Below are positions 45,118-56,841 of a DNA stretch of 64,000 nucleotides, in pieces. The stretch covers positions 23,462,667 through 23,526,666 of the forward strand of contig CM048842.1 in NCBI GenBank assembly GCA_026545765.1, read 5' to 3'. The DNA is from Plantago major. Lineage: Eukaryota; Streptophyta; Magnoliopsida; Lamiales; Plantaginaceae. Position 1 is the stretch's first letter; every line of letters starts with the position of its first letter. A program made the position numbers and the translations under genes. The notes below the pieces were generated by a model. It did not search any database, was not told the DNA's origin, and saw nothing but the letters and a program-made list of their open reading frames with translations.

Positions 45118-46127
45118 TGGTAGATATTGGGCGTGGACCATTTTCATATTTGCTTACTTTTCTTAGATCACTTTGCTCAACTTTCCCCAATCGAAAATGA
45201 CGTTAAAGATCACTTTAGAGTCTTTCCATCGAGAGACTAAATAGTGTCCCATTATTTGTATTTTTATTAAAACAAAAACTAAGTGTTAACTTAGAAAATA
45301 TAATTAATAAAATTCAATTGTCACTTCACTGCAAATCAAGATAAGGAAGATGAAGGGGTCTTTATGAAAAGACAAAAAAAAGAAAATGAAAAATATTACT
45401 CTTGTGTTGGTGATTGTGAGGTTGTAAGAATGATATGAATCGTTGAACGGCTCAGAAAAATATGAAAATTTTAACGGTGGTGATCAAATTCGAGAGATAG
45501 AAAGCTGGAAATTTTGTTAGCCATCTAATTAAGCTCTGTTCTCTTTATTTGAAAAATTAATAATTTCAATTCTATTAAGTTCAGATTTGCTTGGTCTTTT
45601 TTTATACTATAAATAAATTCAGTTCAGGTCAATTATGTTTATTTTTGTTCAGACGTTCCTAATTCAGTTTCCTCATATTAGGAGTTCTAGGTAGTTTTAT
45701 TATAAAAGAATGAGTCATTCTCTAACCCCTAATATGGCAGTTTATATGGGGCATTGGACCACCTAATACGCAACAATCTTTCGTTTCACTACGACTTACA
45801 TTTTACATGGTCATTAAGACTAATTATTGACGACCCGGTATTAATATCAGATTCTAATCTTTCCCAAGTTGGGTGGATATAAATCTGGAAATGCAGATTA
45901 AATGATTTTTCACTTTTATGCTGAGATCGGTAGCTGCGCTGCAAGATAGCACTCCGTCAGTGGGTAAAGAAAAAAATAATGAAAGTTATGTTACGGTGTT
46001 ACCCCAATAAAAATTTATTTATATGAAGTAGTATATGTTTAAAAATTAAAAAATGAAATCAAATGAGAAGAGCACACATGAACAGGAAAGGAGAAAAAGA
46101 AAAGGAAATTAAAATGTGTTGTACATA
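45118..46127. other. AT-rich intergenic DNA
   Basis: No gene, RNA or element recognised, apart from AT-rich low-complexity runs. Confidence 0.35.
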
Positions 46128-46200
46128 GGGATCGATACCCTACCAACAAAGATGGAGAGCTCTGCTCAAACCAATTGCCACTAGGTCACAATTGATAGTT
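46128..46200 (-). mobile_element. Probable tRNA-derived SINE head
   Basis: On the minus strand an A-box-like TGACCTAGTGGCAATTGG (46188-46171) is followed 30 bp later by a B-box-like GGGTATCGATCCC (46140-46128, one extra base against GGTTCGANTCC). That spacing fits a pol III internal promoter. The body would extend to lower coordinates into T-rich sequence near 46030. It is not a functional tRNA (no cloverleaf). Confidence 0.4.
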
Positions 46201-46596
46201 CTCAATTTTATTTTGTAAAACATTATTTGTTCATTTACTTCAAATACATTTTGCACAAGGGTATAATAGCACTTTCACTTGATAAATGCCACGTGCACCT
46301 GTCCCTGCCACCAACACCAAAAAGACAATGGCAAACTAAAAGGTGATATACTTCTACGCAAACATGGAAAGACAAGGATTTCAATTTTCTTCCATATCCT
46401 GAAATTTGCAGACCATGGAAGTTTTAAAGGGATTCTTGCAAATCAGTTGTTCTTAAAATGATGGCTAGATTTAGGTATTCTTTTTGTGTTTTTTTTAATT
46501 AATGAAAAATATAAATAAGGTAAATAATGGAAAATTGAAAATTGTAAAGATCTCCGGAATATAATCTTCAATTCAATCAATATACCTTAATCATAT
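46201..46596. other. Intergenic DNA before a solo LTR
   Basis: A short frame at 46279-46461 shows no recognised motif. Nothing else seen. Confidence 0.3.
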
Positions 46597-48066
46597 TGAT
46601 GAGTCGGTTTTAGACCGTCTCATTTGGTCTTTTTTACCGTCTTTTGTCATCCTTGAGTATAGTTTTATTTAGTTTTCCTTGAATATTTTTACTTGTTTTG
46701 TTCTTTGTGTGTTTTGTAGATATTTGGCTAAACCACGCTAATGGAAGTCAAAATGGTGTACTTTATATGCATCTACAAGTTATGGAGTTCCAATGCCTCG
46801 TACGGATGCTAGAAGTGGAGCAGGAAGGCCAAAATATCGAGAATTGGAGTAAAAAAAGGTGCCGAAGGGCAAAACAGTCAATCTAGAAGAAGCTGGCAAC
46901 GCCAGTTTGATACGCCAGCAACTTTCTGTTTCACGCAGAAAGAAATTGGCGACTCCAGTTTGGGAACTGGTGACGCCAGTTTTAGAAAACTGGCGTCGCC
47001 ACCAGTATTCCAACTGGCGACGCCAGTTTTCTTTTTTGCCGCTCTTTCCGCGATTTGTTTCCTAATTCGCCCAAATCTAGTTTTTCTCCTTTCTATTACT
47101 TAGAACAAGCCATAATCACTTTTGATATGAATTATATTGTCAAGAACAATACCTTGCACTAGAGCTAGACCTAGTTTTCAAGGAAATTACCCGATTTTGA
47201 GGTAATTGAACCGTTTTCCCTTGTAATTCGAAGATTGACGTTGATTGAGAGATTATCTACACAGCTTTTGCATCGATTCATTTTCGTTCTTCAATTTCTA
47301 CCTAGGGTTTGTGACAACGAAGGGTAAAATTGTATCAATTCTCTCGAATCTTTGTTTTGTGCTTGAGATTATGTTTATTGCTAGTATGATTGTGCTTTCG
47401 CTTATCATGAGTAGCTAAGCACCCCTATTATGGGGTGGTGACTGATTCAATGCATGCTAGCTAGGGTTTATGTGATTCGAAGTGCATCGGGATTCGATTA
47501 CTTGTGATTTTTAGATTAATCGCATATCTTGCTATTACGTTTGATGCGCAATCCATCAATATCACTGTTAGATTAAGCATTTAATCAATACACCCAAATG
47601 TTTTCCGTCTTGCTTCAATCTAACAGTTAGTTGCAAACAGTAATAGTAGGATTAGCTAGATTGATTGTAGCCTAGTGGAATTGACGCCTCCACTAGTGCT
47701 ATTCGTTTTTGAACTCAAGTCTGTGGCAACTTGCGTAATCAATCCCGTGAATCACATATATCCTGCTAGCTAGCTTGTTGACGTTACCACTCCATACTTC
47801 TCCCCATTCATATTTCAATCTCATTACTATCAAATCGGTTTCTAGCATTGCAAGTAGTTATTTACTTTAGTATATTATCTCGTCGCCGAGGCAAATCAAC
47901 TTTTACTGCTTTTCATATTGTTACCTTTATTCGTAAACAAGACTCAGCCTAGTTTAAGTCCTTCGAGACCGACCTCGGGGTTAACTCTACTACACTACAA
48001 GTTTTCGTAGCGTTGAAGATTAACTCTTGGCTTAAAACAAATTTAGAACTTTGATTTGACACATCA
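46597..48066 (+). mobile_element. Solo Athila-like gypsy LTR
   Basis: It starts TGATGAGTCGGTTTTAGACC, ends TTTGACACATCA and matches 60715-62309 in its second half. No primer-binding site follows and no polypurine tract precedes it. No perfect target-site duplication was found (catat against ataca). It carries the densest CTGGCG-type palindrome cluster in the window. Confidence 0.82.
46893..47026. repeat. Cluster of CTGGCG(A/T)CGCCAG palindromes
   Basis: Five units lie in about 135 bp: ctggcaacgccag (46893), ttggcgactccag (46946), ctggtgacgccag (46967), ctggcgtcgccaccag (46990) and ctggcgacgccag (47014). Confidence 0.8.
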
Positions 48067-48500
48067 ATACATACCAAACGGCTCCGAAGGTTACTTAAAT
48101 TAGTTTTTGAATAATGGTTGTTGGTTGATCTCCGTGGACGTAGTCATTGTCGAACCACATAAAATCTTGCATCTCTGACTTTCTGGTTTTGGTTCATTAA
48201 TTTTTTATTTGATTATTATTTTCTGTCATTGTTGCATATTCCTCAGTGTTTAAACTTAATTGTCTGTGGAAAAGAGTAAGGAAGTAATTGTCATCAATGG
48301 AGTCTACAAGGTTCAAGATCGAGAAACATGCCAAAGGAGTATGGGAGAAACCTAGAGACATTTGCACGGTAAAAAGCTTAGATCCGTCTTCTATTGTGGA
48401 TTCAAACTCAACCGAAGACAAGAGAAGACCGTCGTAAGTTGGGAAGGAGTTCTCTAGGATTTGGGTTGAAAGGGTGAAAGAATCACGCAAAACGGACGAA
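48067..48500 (+). mobile_element. Tork-like Copia scrap (LTR end and gag start)
   Basis: 'ctccgtggacgtag...gaaccacataaaatc' at 48132-48170 is typical of the R/U5 part of Tork-type Copia LTRs. About 120 bp later a frame starts MESTRFKIEKHAKGVWEKP (48297), like a Copia gag N-terminus. Both ends are lost. Confidence 0.4.
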
Positions 48501-49111
48501 AAGAGGTCCAGAATCGCGATCAGAACAGTTAGCGCGTAGGCAACACGCGCATCGAGCGTGTGGCATCAACCGCACAAGAAGAGAGGTTGGCCCGTGTGTT
48601 TCATGCTTCAGGAAGATTGTTGATACGTATATATGTCCAATCCGTTAAGGGCATCATAGAGCGTGTCCTAGAGCGCATCAAGGCTAAAATAGCCAATTCA
48701 GTACTTATCCGACCTTGGCTAGTCCGCCTTAAGAAAAGCCTTCCAGGTTAATCAGTACGCTCAAGTCAACACACCTTTTTAGCTGGTCCGACCTAGCTAG
48801 GTGCACGACTTACGAACCTGACAAGAGGTCACATGGTCTCACCAAGAATCGCACACTGTCAGTACTAGGATGCCAAACGGACTGGACGAGATAAACTCGG
48901 ACGCCACCTTAACAATAAGACCAAACGTATACACTAGAGCCTCCAAGATACTTCCGAGCAGTTAGTATCTCGGACCGTCATTGAGCTACCCATGAACAGA
49001 CTAACTCAACAGAGCTCGGATCATTCTAAAAGGTCTCACACGGATCTATTAACAGGAATAGTACTCTGAGAGGAAAAATGACCAATCTACCCTCCCAGGC
49101 CCGTCTAATAG
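48501..49111. other. Unassigned sequence before the Tat LTR
   Basis: GC content is higher than in its surroundings and there are short frames (48560-48751) without recognised motifs. It may be part of a longer Tat LTR; without a second LTR this cannot be decided. Confidence 0.3.
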
Positions 49112-49503
49112 TGTTGGACCCTCACATACTATTGGGCCATGGGCCAAGGGAGCATTCTTGTACAAATCCTGAACATACATTTGGCATCATCTTATGAACC
49201 TCTTCATAAGTACATGATAACTATAAATATAGCACAAGGTCCAAGACTTAAGGTAAGTATTTTTGACATTATAACCTTCCTCATAACTACTACATTGAGA
49301 GCCTTCCTCTCTCTCTTGAGTAAAGTCTCTTTCCGATTTGACATCTAGCAAACCGGGTTACCTACTAACCCCCCCCCCCCACTTAGTCTTTTCAGGTGTA
49401 CCGGCTCGGACCAAGTCACTAGGTCGGACTTCAAGTTGGAGGCGGACCATAGATTAGGGACTTGTAGTAGTTTAGTTAGTGTTTGAGGCTCAACCCCTCA
49501 ACA
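49112..49503 (+). repeat. 5' LTR of the Tat element (left border uncertain)
   Basis: The right border is firm: ...CCCCTCAACA followed by the primer-binding site. The left border is guessed from TGTTGGACCCTCACATAC. A poly-C run lies at 49368-49380. There is no second LTR to compare. Confidence 0.5.
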
Positions 49504-49505
49504 TT

Positions 49506-49522
49506 TGGCGCCGTCTGTGGAA
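49506..49522 (+). other. Tat primer-binding site
   Basis: TGGCGCCGTCTGTGGAA two bases after the LTR end is the usual Tat-lineage primer site. Confidence 0.8.
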
Positions 49523-49557
49523 AATCTTACAAAAGGTTCCGTGTTTAAGCTGAGCTG

Positions 49558-51536
49558 ATGGCGAGAACAAGACGGACAACACAGACTAGTGCTGCTAGCA
49601 TTGGAACTCCACCTCCACGCCCACGCGGACGTCCACCCAACAGAGGACGGAGGGCCATTGTAGTAGAAAGGAACGCTGAGGGAAGGAGATACCCGAGCGA
49701 TGGTCACACAGCAAGCCCATCCTTTGATGAGGGAAGAGACGTTCCGCCCAGGGGAATCCGTAATGTTCCTGAGAATGTTGGGTCTGAAAATTACGGAGAA
49801 GATGCCGCTCAAGTTCCTCCGGCTGGGACACAAGGTCCTCCTCCAGGTCAGCACTTTACCATGCCAGATGGTCGTGTAGTCCGCACTAGTGACTTCGGAT
49901 TAAGTGAGAATCAATTTGGTCGAATGCTCACGATAATACAAGGTTGTCTTGGGTCAAACAATGTCCAACCCCAACAAGTCACTCCGCGAGTGGTAAATTC
50001 GAGGCAAGCAAAGCCCGCTCTATCAATGAACGAACTACGTCCGATCCAGTAGAGGTTGGAGAATCAGCTACCACAAGAGGATTTGCGGAATCTCCTAGAC
50101 AGGAGAGCCTCTGCTTCCCAGGCTCGACGAGAAGGAAGCCCAAATGGGTAGTGAGCATATCAAGAAGATGGAAATAGACAGCCTAGAGCTCCGCAACAGA
50201 TACCACCGTGGGCTAGAGATCACGTGGTGGAAACCAATCCACTGGTCCACTTAGATAAACTTTCCGCGGATGTAGCAATTCATCCTAGAACGGGAGAGAT
50301 GATGACTGCGGAAGAAATCTATGCTCAACAAAAAGCCTTGGAAGCCCAGATTCTCAATCTCGGACGCTTGGTAAAGGATCATGAGCAGATAGCTACTAGT
50401 GCACCAAACCCTTTGTGTGATGATATCATGAATGAAAAGGAAAGAAACAAGCACTTGGATCAAGTGATTCCGAACTTGGAATACTATTACAGAGATACTT
50501 GTCCTGTGGGCCACTTGACAAGGTACAATAGTAAGATGGATTCCAAAGGGATGAGTGATAATACAAAAGCTCTCACTTTCTCATCTACTCTCATCGGAAC
50601 AGCCATGGATTGGTACACTGTATTGCCAAACAAGTCAGTAAGATCCTATGCGGACCTCTCTTCCAAGTTCCTGAGACGATTTGGAAAATCGAAAAGAAGG
50701 AAACGAACTGTGGAGCACCTGGCCGAAGTTATACAAAGAGAACAGGAGGATCTTAGGACTTTCTTAGATCGCTTCAATGCGGAGGTCCTCCGAGTTGAGC
50801 CTCACAGTATTAAGGAATGGGTCCGTCACCTGTATGCTAATACTTACAACGCAGAACTCCACAGGAAACTTTCTAGCCTGGAAGTGAGAAGTGAAAAGAA
50901 TTTGGATGACATTTGTGAAGAGGTAATGTATGGAGAGGAGTACCGAAGGAATGTACCAGTGAGAGCTGGTTCCAAGAGAGGAAAAGAGCCAATGAAGCAA
51001 GAGCAACGCCATGGCAAGGTCAATCCGAAGAAGGATTACAGAGATAAAGGTTTCAATGGGGAGAGGAGTTTTCTAAGAAGATATGCGGATTATACCGTCT
51101 CAATAGACCAAGATCCGACATCTTGGCAACCATTATTGAGAAGAAATTGGATATTCAATGGCCAAAGCCATCTCACAATAATTGGAAGAACAAGAATGCA
51201 AAAGGGTATTGCAAGTTTCACAGGAGCCGTGGCCATGAGATGGACGACTGCGTTCAACTGAAAACTGATGTTGAGCACTTAATAAGAGAGGGAAAGTTGA
51301 AGAAGCACGTCTACACGGACGAGCCTTCTAGGCATGATAGGAAGGAACGGAGAAGGGAAGACCGAACCGCTGAACCGCAACCATATCCGCTGTCTTCGCC
51401 ACCTCCGCCAACCAATCATCCACCTCGGACAGATCATCACCAGTACAAGTATGATGAGGATATTGAAATGGAGAATCTTCCATACAGTGGAGTGATCAAC
51501 ACCATAGCAGGAGGACCGACTGGAGGCGATAGCTAG
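49558..51536 (+). pseudogene. Tat gag region
   Basis: A basic, proline-rich N-terminus (MARTRRTTQT, 49558) is followed by a Retrotrans_gag core (about 50440-50960; 'SSTLIGTAMDWYTVLP', 'LSSKFLRRFG', 'EDLRTFLDRFNAEV') and a Tat-type CHHC knuckle ('CKFHRSRGHEMDDC') near 51210-51255, then a charged tail. Fossil, broken. Confidence 0.85.
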
Positions 51537-51599
51537 CAGGAACGCAAGAGATCGGACAACTCATAATCTGCGAAACAATGATAGATCCTACGCTGCTCC

Positions 51600-52140
51600 G
51601 GCAATCCGTGGAACCAACACTATATCCTTTGATGACGGTGAGATTCCCCCTCCTACGACAGGAGGTGAGGACATAGATGATCCAGATGTTCCACTGGTGG
51701 TCTATTTAACCATAGCAACTTATCAGGTGAACAAGATCCTGGTAGATACGAGGAGTTCCTTGAACATCATCGCCAAAAGAACAATAGATCAGATGAACTT
51801 AGAAAGAATTCGATATGAGAGAATCAATACCTCTATACTAGGGTTTGGAGGAGGAACTGTATGCCCTTTAGGAAGCATCATGTCACATGTATCGTTGGGG
51901 ACACATCCTGCAAGAGTGACACAGCTGGTCCGTTTTGTAGTGGTGGATCGAACTTTTGACTACAATGCCATCTTTGGTCGTCCAGGGCTCAATCAGTTCC
52001 GAGCTATACCTTCCACCCTCCATAATAGAATGAAGTTCCCAACTCCCTGCGGAATTGGAGAAGAAGTAGGAAACATCCGAGAAGCTTGGGAGTGTTACAT
52101 CATGTCTACCAGGAGAGCATATATCCGCTCCAATATTGGC
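51600..52140 (+). pseudogene. Tat protease region
   Basis: It encodes the retropepsin-like fold region of Tat pol ('VNKILVDT', 'ILGFGGGTVCPLGSI', 'YNAIFGRPGLNQFRAIPST'), between gag and RT as expected. Confidence 0.75.
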
Positions 52141-53090
52141 AGTCTCTCTGACTTCTAATCCGCAGATTATTCTCCCACTGAAAAAGGAGAATCCCAACAT
52201 TGGGATAGGGAGTCAGAAGGACAAGTTTCCGAAAATGGCACGGATCGAACCTCATGAGACTCTCAAGGATGTTGAACTTGTTGTTGGAAGCCTGGACAAG
52301 AAGACTAGAATCGGAACGGAGATGAATGCGGAAGTGGAGATGAAGCTCATTGCTTGTCTCCAAGACAACAACGATGTCTTTGCATGGAGTACTGACGACC
52401 TCAATGGGATAGATCCGAGGGTCGCTGTTCACCGTCTGAACATGGACCCCTCGATTAAATATATCTGCCAGAAGAGGAAAGATTTTGGTCCAATCAAGGA
52501 TTTCATCATATCCGCTGAAGTTGACTGGCTCATGAAGGCTGGGCACATCGAAGAGGTCCGTTATTCCGATTGGGTTTGCAATGTTGTCCTAGTTGAGAAA
52601 TCACCGATAAAATGGCAGATGTGCAATGATTTCACCAGGTTATATAAGTTTTCCAAAGGATCCATACTCTTTGCCACGGATTAACCAATTGGTTTATTCC
52701 ACGGCCGGATGTGCGTTACTGAGTTTTATAGACGCGTATCAAGGCTTTTACCAGATTCGGATGGCCAAGGAGGATATTAAGAAAACAGCTTTCTTTGCTG
52801 CTGGAGGGGTGTATTGCTTTAAAGTGGTGCCCTTCGGATTGAAAAACGTGGGAGCTACTTACCAACGGCTGGTAAATCAAATGTTCAAGGAAGAAATCGG
52901 AAAGACCATGGAGGTGTACGTGGATGACATGCTCGTTAAAAGCAAAACTGAGGAACATCATATAGAGCACTTAAACAGATGCTTTTCTATCTTAAGAAAG
53001 TACGGAATGAAACTCAATCCGGAAAAGTGCACCTTCGGAATAAAGGGCAGGAAGTTCCTAGGCTACATGGTCACAGAAAGGTGAATAAGT
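52141..53090 (+). pseudogene. Tat reverse transcriptase region
   Basis: RVT_1-type palm and fingers: 'AVHRLNMDP', 'AGHIEEVRYSDWVCNVVLV', 'LLSFIDAYQGFYQIRM', 'VVPFGLKNVGATYQRL' and the 'YVDDMLVKS' active-site motif near 52916, then 'LNPEKCTFG'. Broken. Confidence 0.9.
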
Positions 53091-53800
53091 GCAAATCCTG
53101 AGAAGATAAAAGCCATCCTAGACCTGCCTCATCCGAAGAACCTCAATGAGGTACAATAGCTTATCGGACGCCTCGTGTCCTTAAGTCATTTTATTTTGCA
53201 ATCCGCAGAGAAGAATCTTCCATTCTTCAAAATCCTCCGGAAAGGAGAGAACTTTGAGTGGACTACGGAATGTTCCGAGGCTTTTGAAAACTTGAAAAAG
53301 TACCTCCATTCCCCTCCACTGCTCTCCAAACCCGTAGAAGGAGAACCACTCTACCTTTACCTAGCAATTACGGAAGAGGCAATGAGTTCTGTATTAGTAC
53401 GGATCCAAGCTAATGACCACATGCCAATCTACTATCTTAGTAAAGCCCTTGATGGGGCGGAGACAAGATACGTAAAGATTGAGAAACTTGCATATGCTTT
53501 GGTTTACACCGCAAGGCGGTTAAAGCCCTATTTCAAATCTCATAAGATAGTAGTCCTAACTACAGAACCTTTGAAACAGGTCCTTGGAAAGCCCGACCAA
53601 TCTGGACGACTCTCTGAGTGGGCAATTGAGCTGAGAGAATATGACATTGGCTATCAGGCTCCGACAGCCAAAAAAGCTCAAGTTATTGCTGACTTCCTAG
53701 CGGAGTACCCTGAAGCGGAGTCAGAGAAAGTCTCGGATAAACAGGCATTTGAGTGCTTGATTACCAAGCAGATCAAACGAAAGTCAGTTCCGCCAAATCT
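53091..53800 (+). pseudogene. Tat RNase H (first copy)
   Basis: A RT_RNaseH-type domain follows RT directly ('FKILRKGENFEWTTECSEAF', 'PIYYLSKALDGAETRY', 'LKQVLGKPDQSGRLSEWA'). In Ty3/gypsy elements this degrades the RNA of the RNA-DNA hybrid. Confidence 0.8.
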
Positions 53801-54009
53801 CAGCCCAGATAACCTTGAAGATGCTCAATTTATCAATCAATCTCGGCCTACGTCATGGGAGGAAACTCGGGTTAACCACATGTTCCTCCTTGATGATATA
53901 TCGAATGATTCAAAAACTGATAACTCTGACCGGGATACTCATAAGGAGGAGGAACAAAGGTTCAAAATTCAGGAGCTTATAGAAGATCCCCAAACCGAGG
54001 AATATCCCT

Positions 54010-54430
54010 CCGATATTTGGACATTGGAAGTGGATGGTTCATCCACCGGGAGAGTGGGAGGCATAGGAATCTATCTTAAAAGCCCTGATGGCGCGGAACT
54101 CGACTAATGCGACATCCTTGGACTTCAAGGTTACAAACAATGAAGTTGAATACGAAGCACTGTTGGTCGGACTACGTATAGCCAAGTCCCTACAAGTCCG
54201 GAAACTTAAAGCTTACACCGATTCACAGTTGGTCGAAGCCCAATTTTCTGCTACTTTCGCCACAAAAGGCCCTTCAATGATCAAGTATCTTGAGCTATTA
54301 AAGCAAGAAATGAATCTCTTTGAAGAGTTTACCCTGGAAAAATTTGATAGGGAATGGAATGAAAGAGCGGACACTCTAGCAAAGTATGCGTCCGTAACAG
54401 CTGCTTTAGATACAAGGAGAGTCATTCTAC
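54010..54430 (+). pseudogene. Second, archaeal-type RNase H
   Basis: 'WTLEVDGSSTGRVGGIGIYL', 'NNEVEYEALLVGLRIAK', 'KAYTDSQLV' and 'WNERADTLAKYAS' carry the D-E-D-D pattern of a separate RNase H, between the first RNase H and integrase. An added aRNH domain is a known trait of the Tat lineage. Confidence 0.8.
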
Positions 54431-54589
54431 TCACAATTAGGAACTCATCCGTCATGAGTCCTACTCCAACCATTATGGTCAATGGAACAGGAAGAAATTT
54501 GATGACTGATATCCTTAGTTACCTCAAGGATGGATCATTACCTGCTGATCCGAAGGAGTCAAGGAGCGTACAGTGCCGGGCAAACAGGT

Positions 54590-55724
54590 ATTTCATACTT
54601 GGGGAAGATTTGTATAAGAAAGCCTTCACTGGGACCCATATGAGATGTTTGGATCCACAAGAAGCGAGGACGGTGCTTGAGGAAATTCACAGTGGAAGCC
54701 GCGGAAGTCATTTTGGTGGGCGGACTCTCGCTAAAAAAATCATCCGAAAAGGTTACTACTGGCCTACCATTGATAAGTATTCCGCGAGCTTCGCCCAAAA
54801 TTGCCTGATTGTAAGTATTATGCAAACGTCCCCCATCGTCAGACACACCCTATGATTCCGTCAGTCATAGCATATCCGTTTGATCAATGGGGCATCGATA
54901 TTGTCGGGCCTTTCCCAAGAAGCACTCAACAAAAGAAATTCTTAATTGTAGCTATGGAATATTTCCCCAAATGGGTAGAAGTGGAAGTAGTGGCCACTAT
55001 CACGGAAAGCCGTGTGCGGACCTTCATTTGGAAGAACATCATTTGTCGCTTTGGCTTACCAAGAATTCTTGTCACATATAATGGTGCTCAATTTTCGGGT
55101 AACAGACTCAATGAATGGTTGGCCACTTTCAAGATTGAGCAACGCTTCATATCTGTCGGATACCCGCAGGCTAATGGTCAAGCTGAATCCACGAACAAGA
55201 CAATTGTTAAGATACTGGAGAAGCGACTGAGGACCTCTTAGGATAGTTGGGCGGATGACCTAGACGGTGTACTTTGGGCTCACCGCACCACAGCATGGAC
55301 TGCAACTAGGGAGACCCCATTTGCTCTGGTTTATGGCACGGAAGCAGTAAAACCAACAGAAATTGCAGTCGAAACAATGAGGATCCAAGAATTCCATGAT
55401 TCCGTCAATCAGGAGGCTCGGATCTATGACCTAAATATGCTAGAACAGAAGAGCGCAGAGGCATTGGCTAATATCCATAGATATCAAGCAACTGTAGCCC
55501 GGGCCTACAACAAGAATATTCAAGCTAAAGATTTACAAGTCGGAGACCTGGTGCTCCGCATAGCTGATATCTTGGGCAATGTTGGGAAGCTCATGCCTAA
55601 GTGGGAAGGACCTTACAAGATCGTTGGTGCAAGAGTGAATGGAAGTTATGAACTGGAGGACGAGCACGGACGCCCACTCAAGCGTACTTGGAATGCCAAG
55701 AACCTTCAAAAGTTCTATGCTTAG
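54590..55724 (+). pseudogene. Tat integrase region
   Basis: Zinc-binding N-terminus ('EIHSGSRGSHFGGRTLAKKI', 'GYYWPTI'), catalytic core ('FDQWGIDIVGPFPRST', 'FGLPRILVTYNGAQFSG', 'YPQANGQAESTNKTI') and a C-terminal GPY/F-type module ('LQVGDLVLR', 'PKWEGPYKIVGARVNGSYEL') to about 55724. Fossil, broken. Confidence 0.9.
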
Positions 55725-56841
55725 GGCTTGTTACACGGAACTCCGTCAGTTGTATTGACATTCTAGGTTTTAACCGTTTGTTATGTGGAACTCCGTCAGT
55801 TCTGTTTTTGTTAACTCTTTTTGTCATTGGCCATGCAGCCCACAAGTTGTAATTGAATTTACGGTAAATCAATACAACTTTCATCTTTCGATTCAAAATG
55901 AAATTTGATTATTTACATGGAAAAAAAGATTCTAACAGCAATCTTGTTTGTACAAATAAACAAAGAAACACACAATATCGTTTGTACGTGCTACGATCCG
56001 ATATAAATATATGGATCACTACAATGTCTACACTACAACGGAAAAGCCTGTCCTATTCTCCGAGATATACCATAAATTCACCAAAGGATCTCTCAAGCAA
56101 AGGGGTCCATTAGTACACCAACAACATCAATTCTTCCATAGACGACGAGTAATGGGATGTACCTGTAATATGAACAAATCGAGAATCAATCTCCGGACAC
56201 TAAGATTCTTCTTCAACACATCCATTCGTTTGAATCTGAAACACAGATCTGACACATTGATCGTATCATGGGGGTTGTCCATCAGCTTACTCAGATCGGA
56301 AACTTTTCCAAAGATCTATGTTTCCTAACAACAGATCTCCAGTAATCCATTCCTCTAGACTCACGCCACTCTCAAACTCAAAACAATACATGCCAATTTG
56401 AGAGTGGACGGGAGTCTCGAGGGAGAGACTAGTCAAGAAATCGTCTTCCTATTGGGACCACTAGGCTCAAACTGCAAGATCAGTCCTGGCTTGAGAAAGA
56501 AGAAGGAAATTTTCAACAAAATGAAAATTAGAATCCGATTTATGCGATCAATGCAGTGGGGAACTCGGGTATGTATAGATAGGATGAACCAATCAGCGTC
56601 CGCCACGTAAGAAGTTTGACGTCGACGATGGGCTTGGGATATCCTTAAGGGCCAAACAGTATTGGATCATTTGGGCCTACCCCATCTGGTCATATTACGT
56701 CCATGTTCTTAATTGTCCTATGAAAGTATCTGAGTATTCACTCATTGACAAATCCGACAAACTTCATTTGCAGAAACACCCGAAGGTTAAGTCTATCCAG
56801 TGGTCCGATGATCAGACCACTTGCTTTAAAACAAATATTGC
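55725..56841 (+). other. Noncoding DNA downstream of Tat pol
   Basis: Contains a direct repeat 'ggaactccgtcagtt' (55737 and 55788). No gene seen. The TSD copy ATTGC at 56837-56841 flanks the solo LTR. Confidence 0.5.

Noticed and set aside
46893-47026. CRISPR array
   Set aside because: The units are irregularly spaced, self-complementary and inside an LTR of a plant genome; the unit and spacer layout does not fit.
49112-49503. Firm call of a 392-bp LTR
   Set aside because: Only the right border is certain; Tat LTRs are often longer and no partner LTR exists in the window, so the left border is reported as uncertain.
55725-56841. 3' LTR of the Tat element
   Set aside because: No sequence here matches the known LTR end CCCCTCAACA or the LTR body at 49112-49503.
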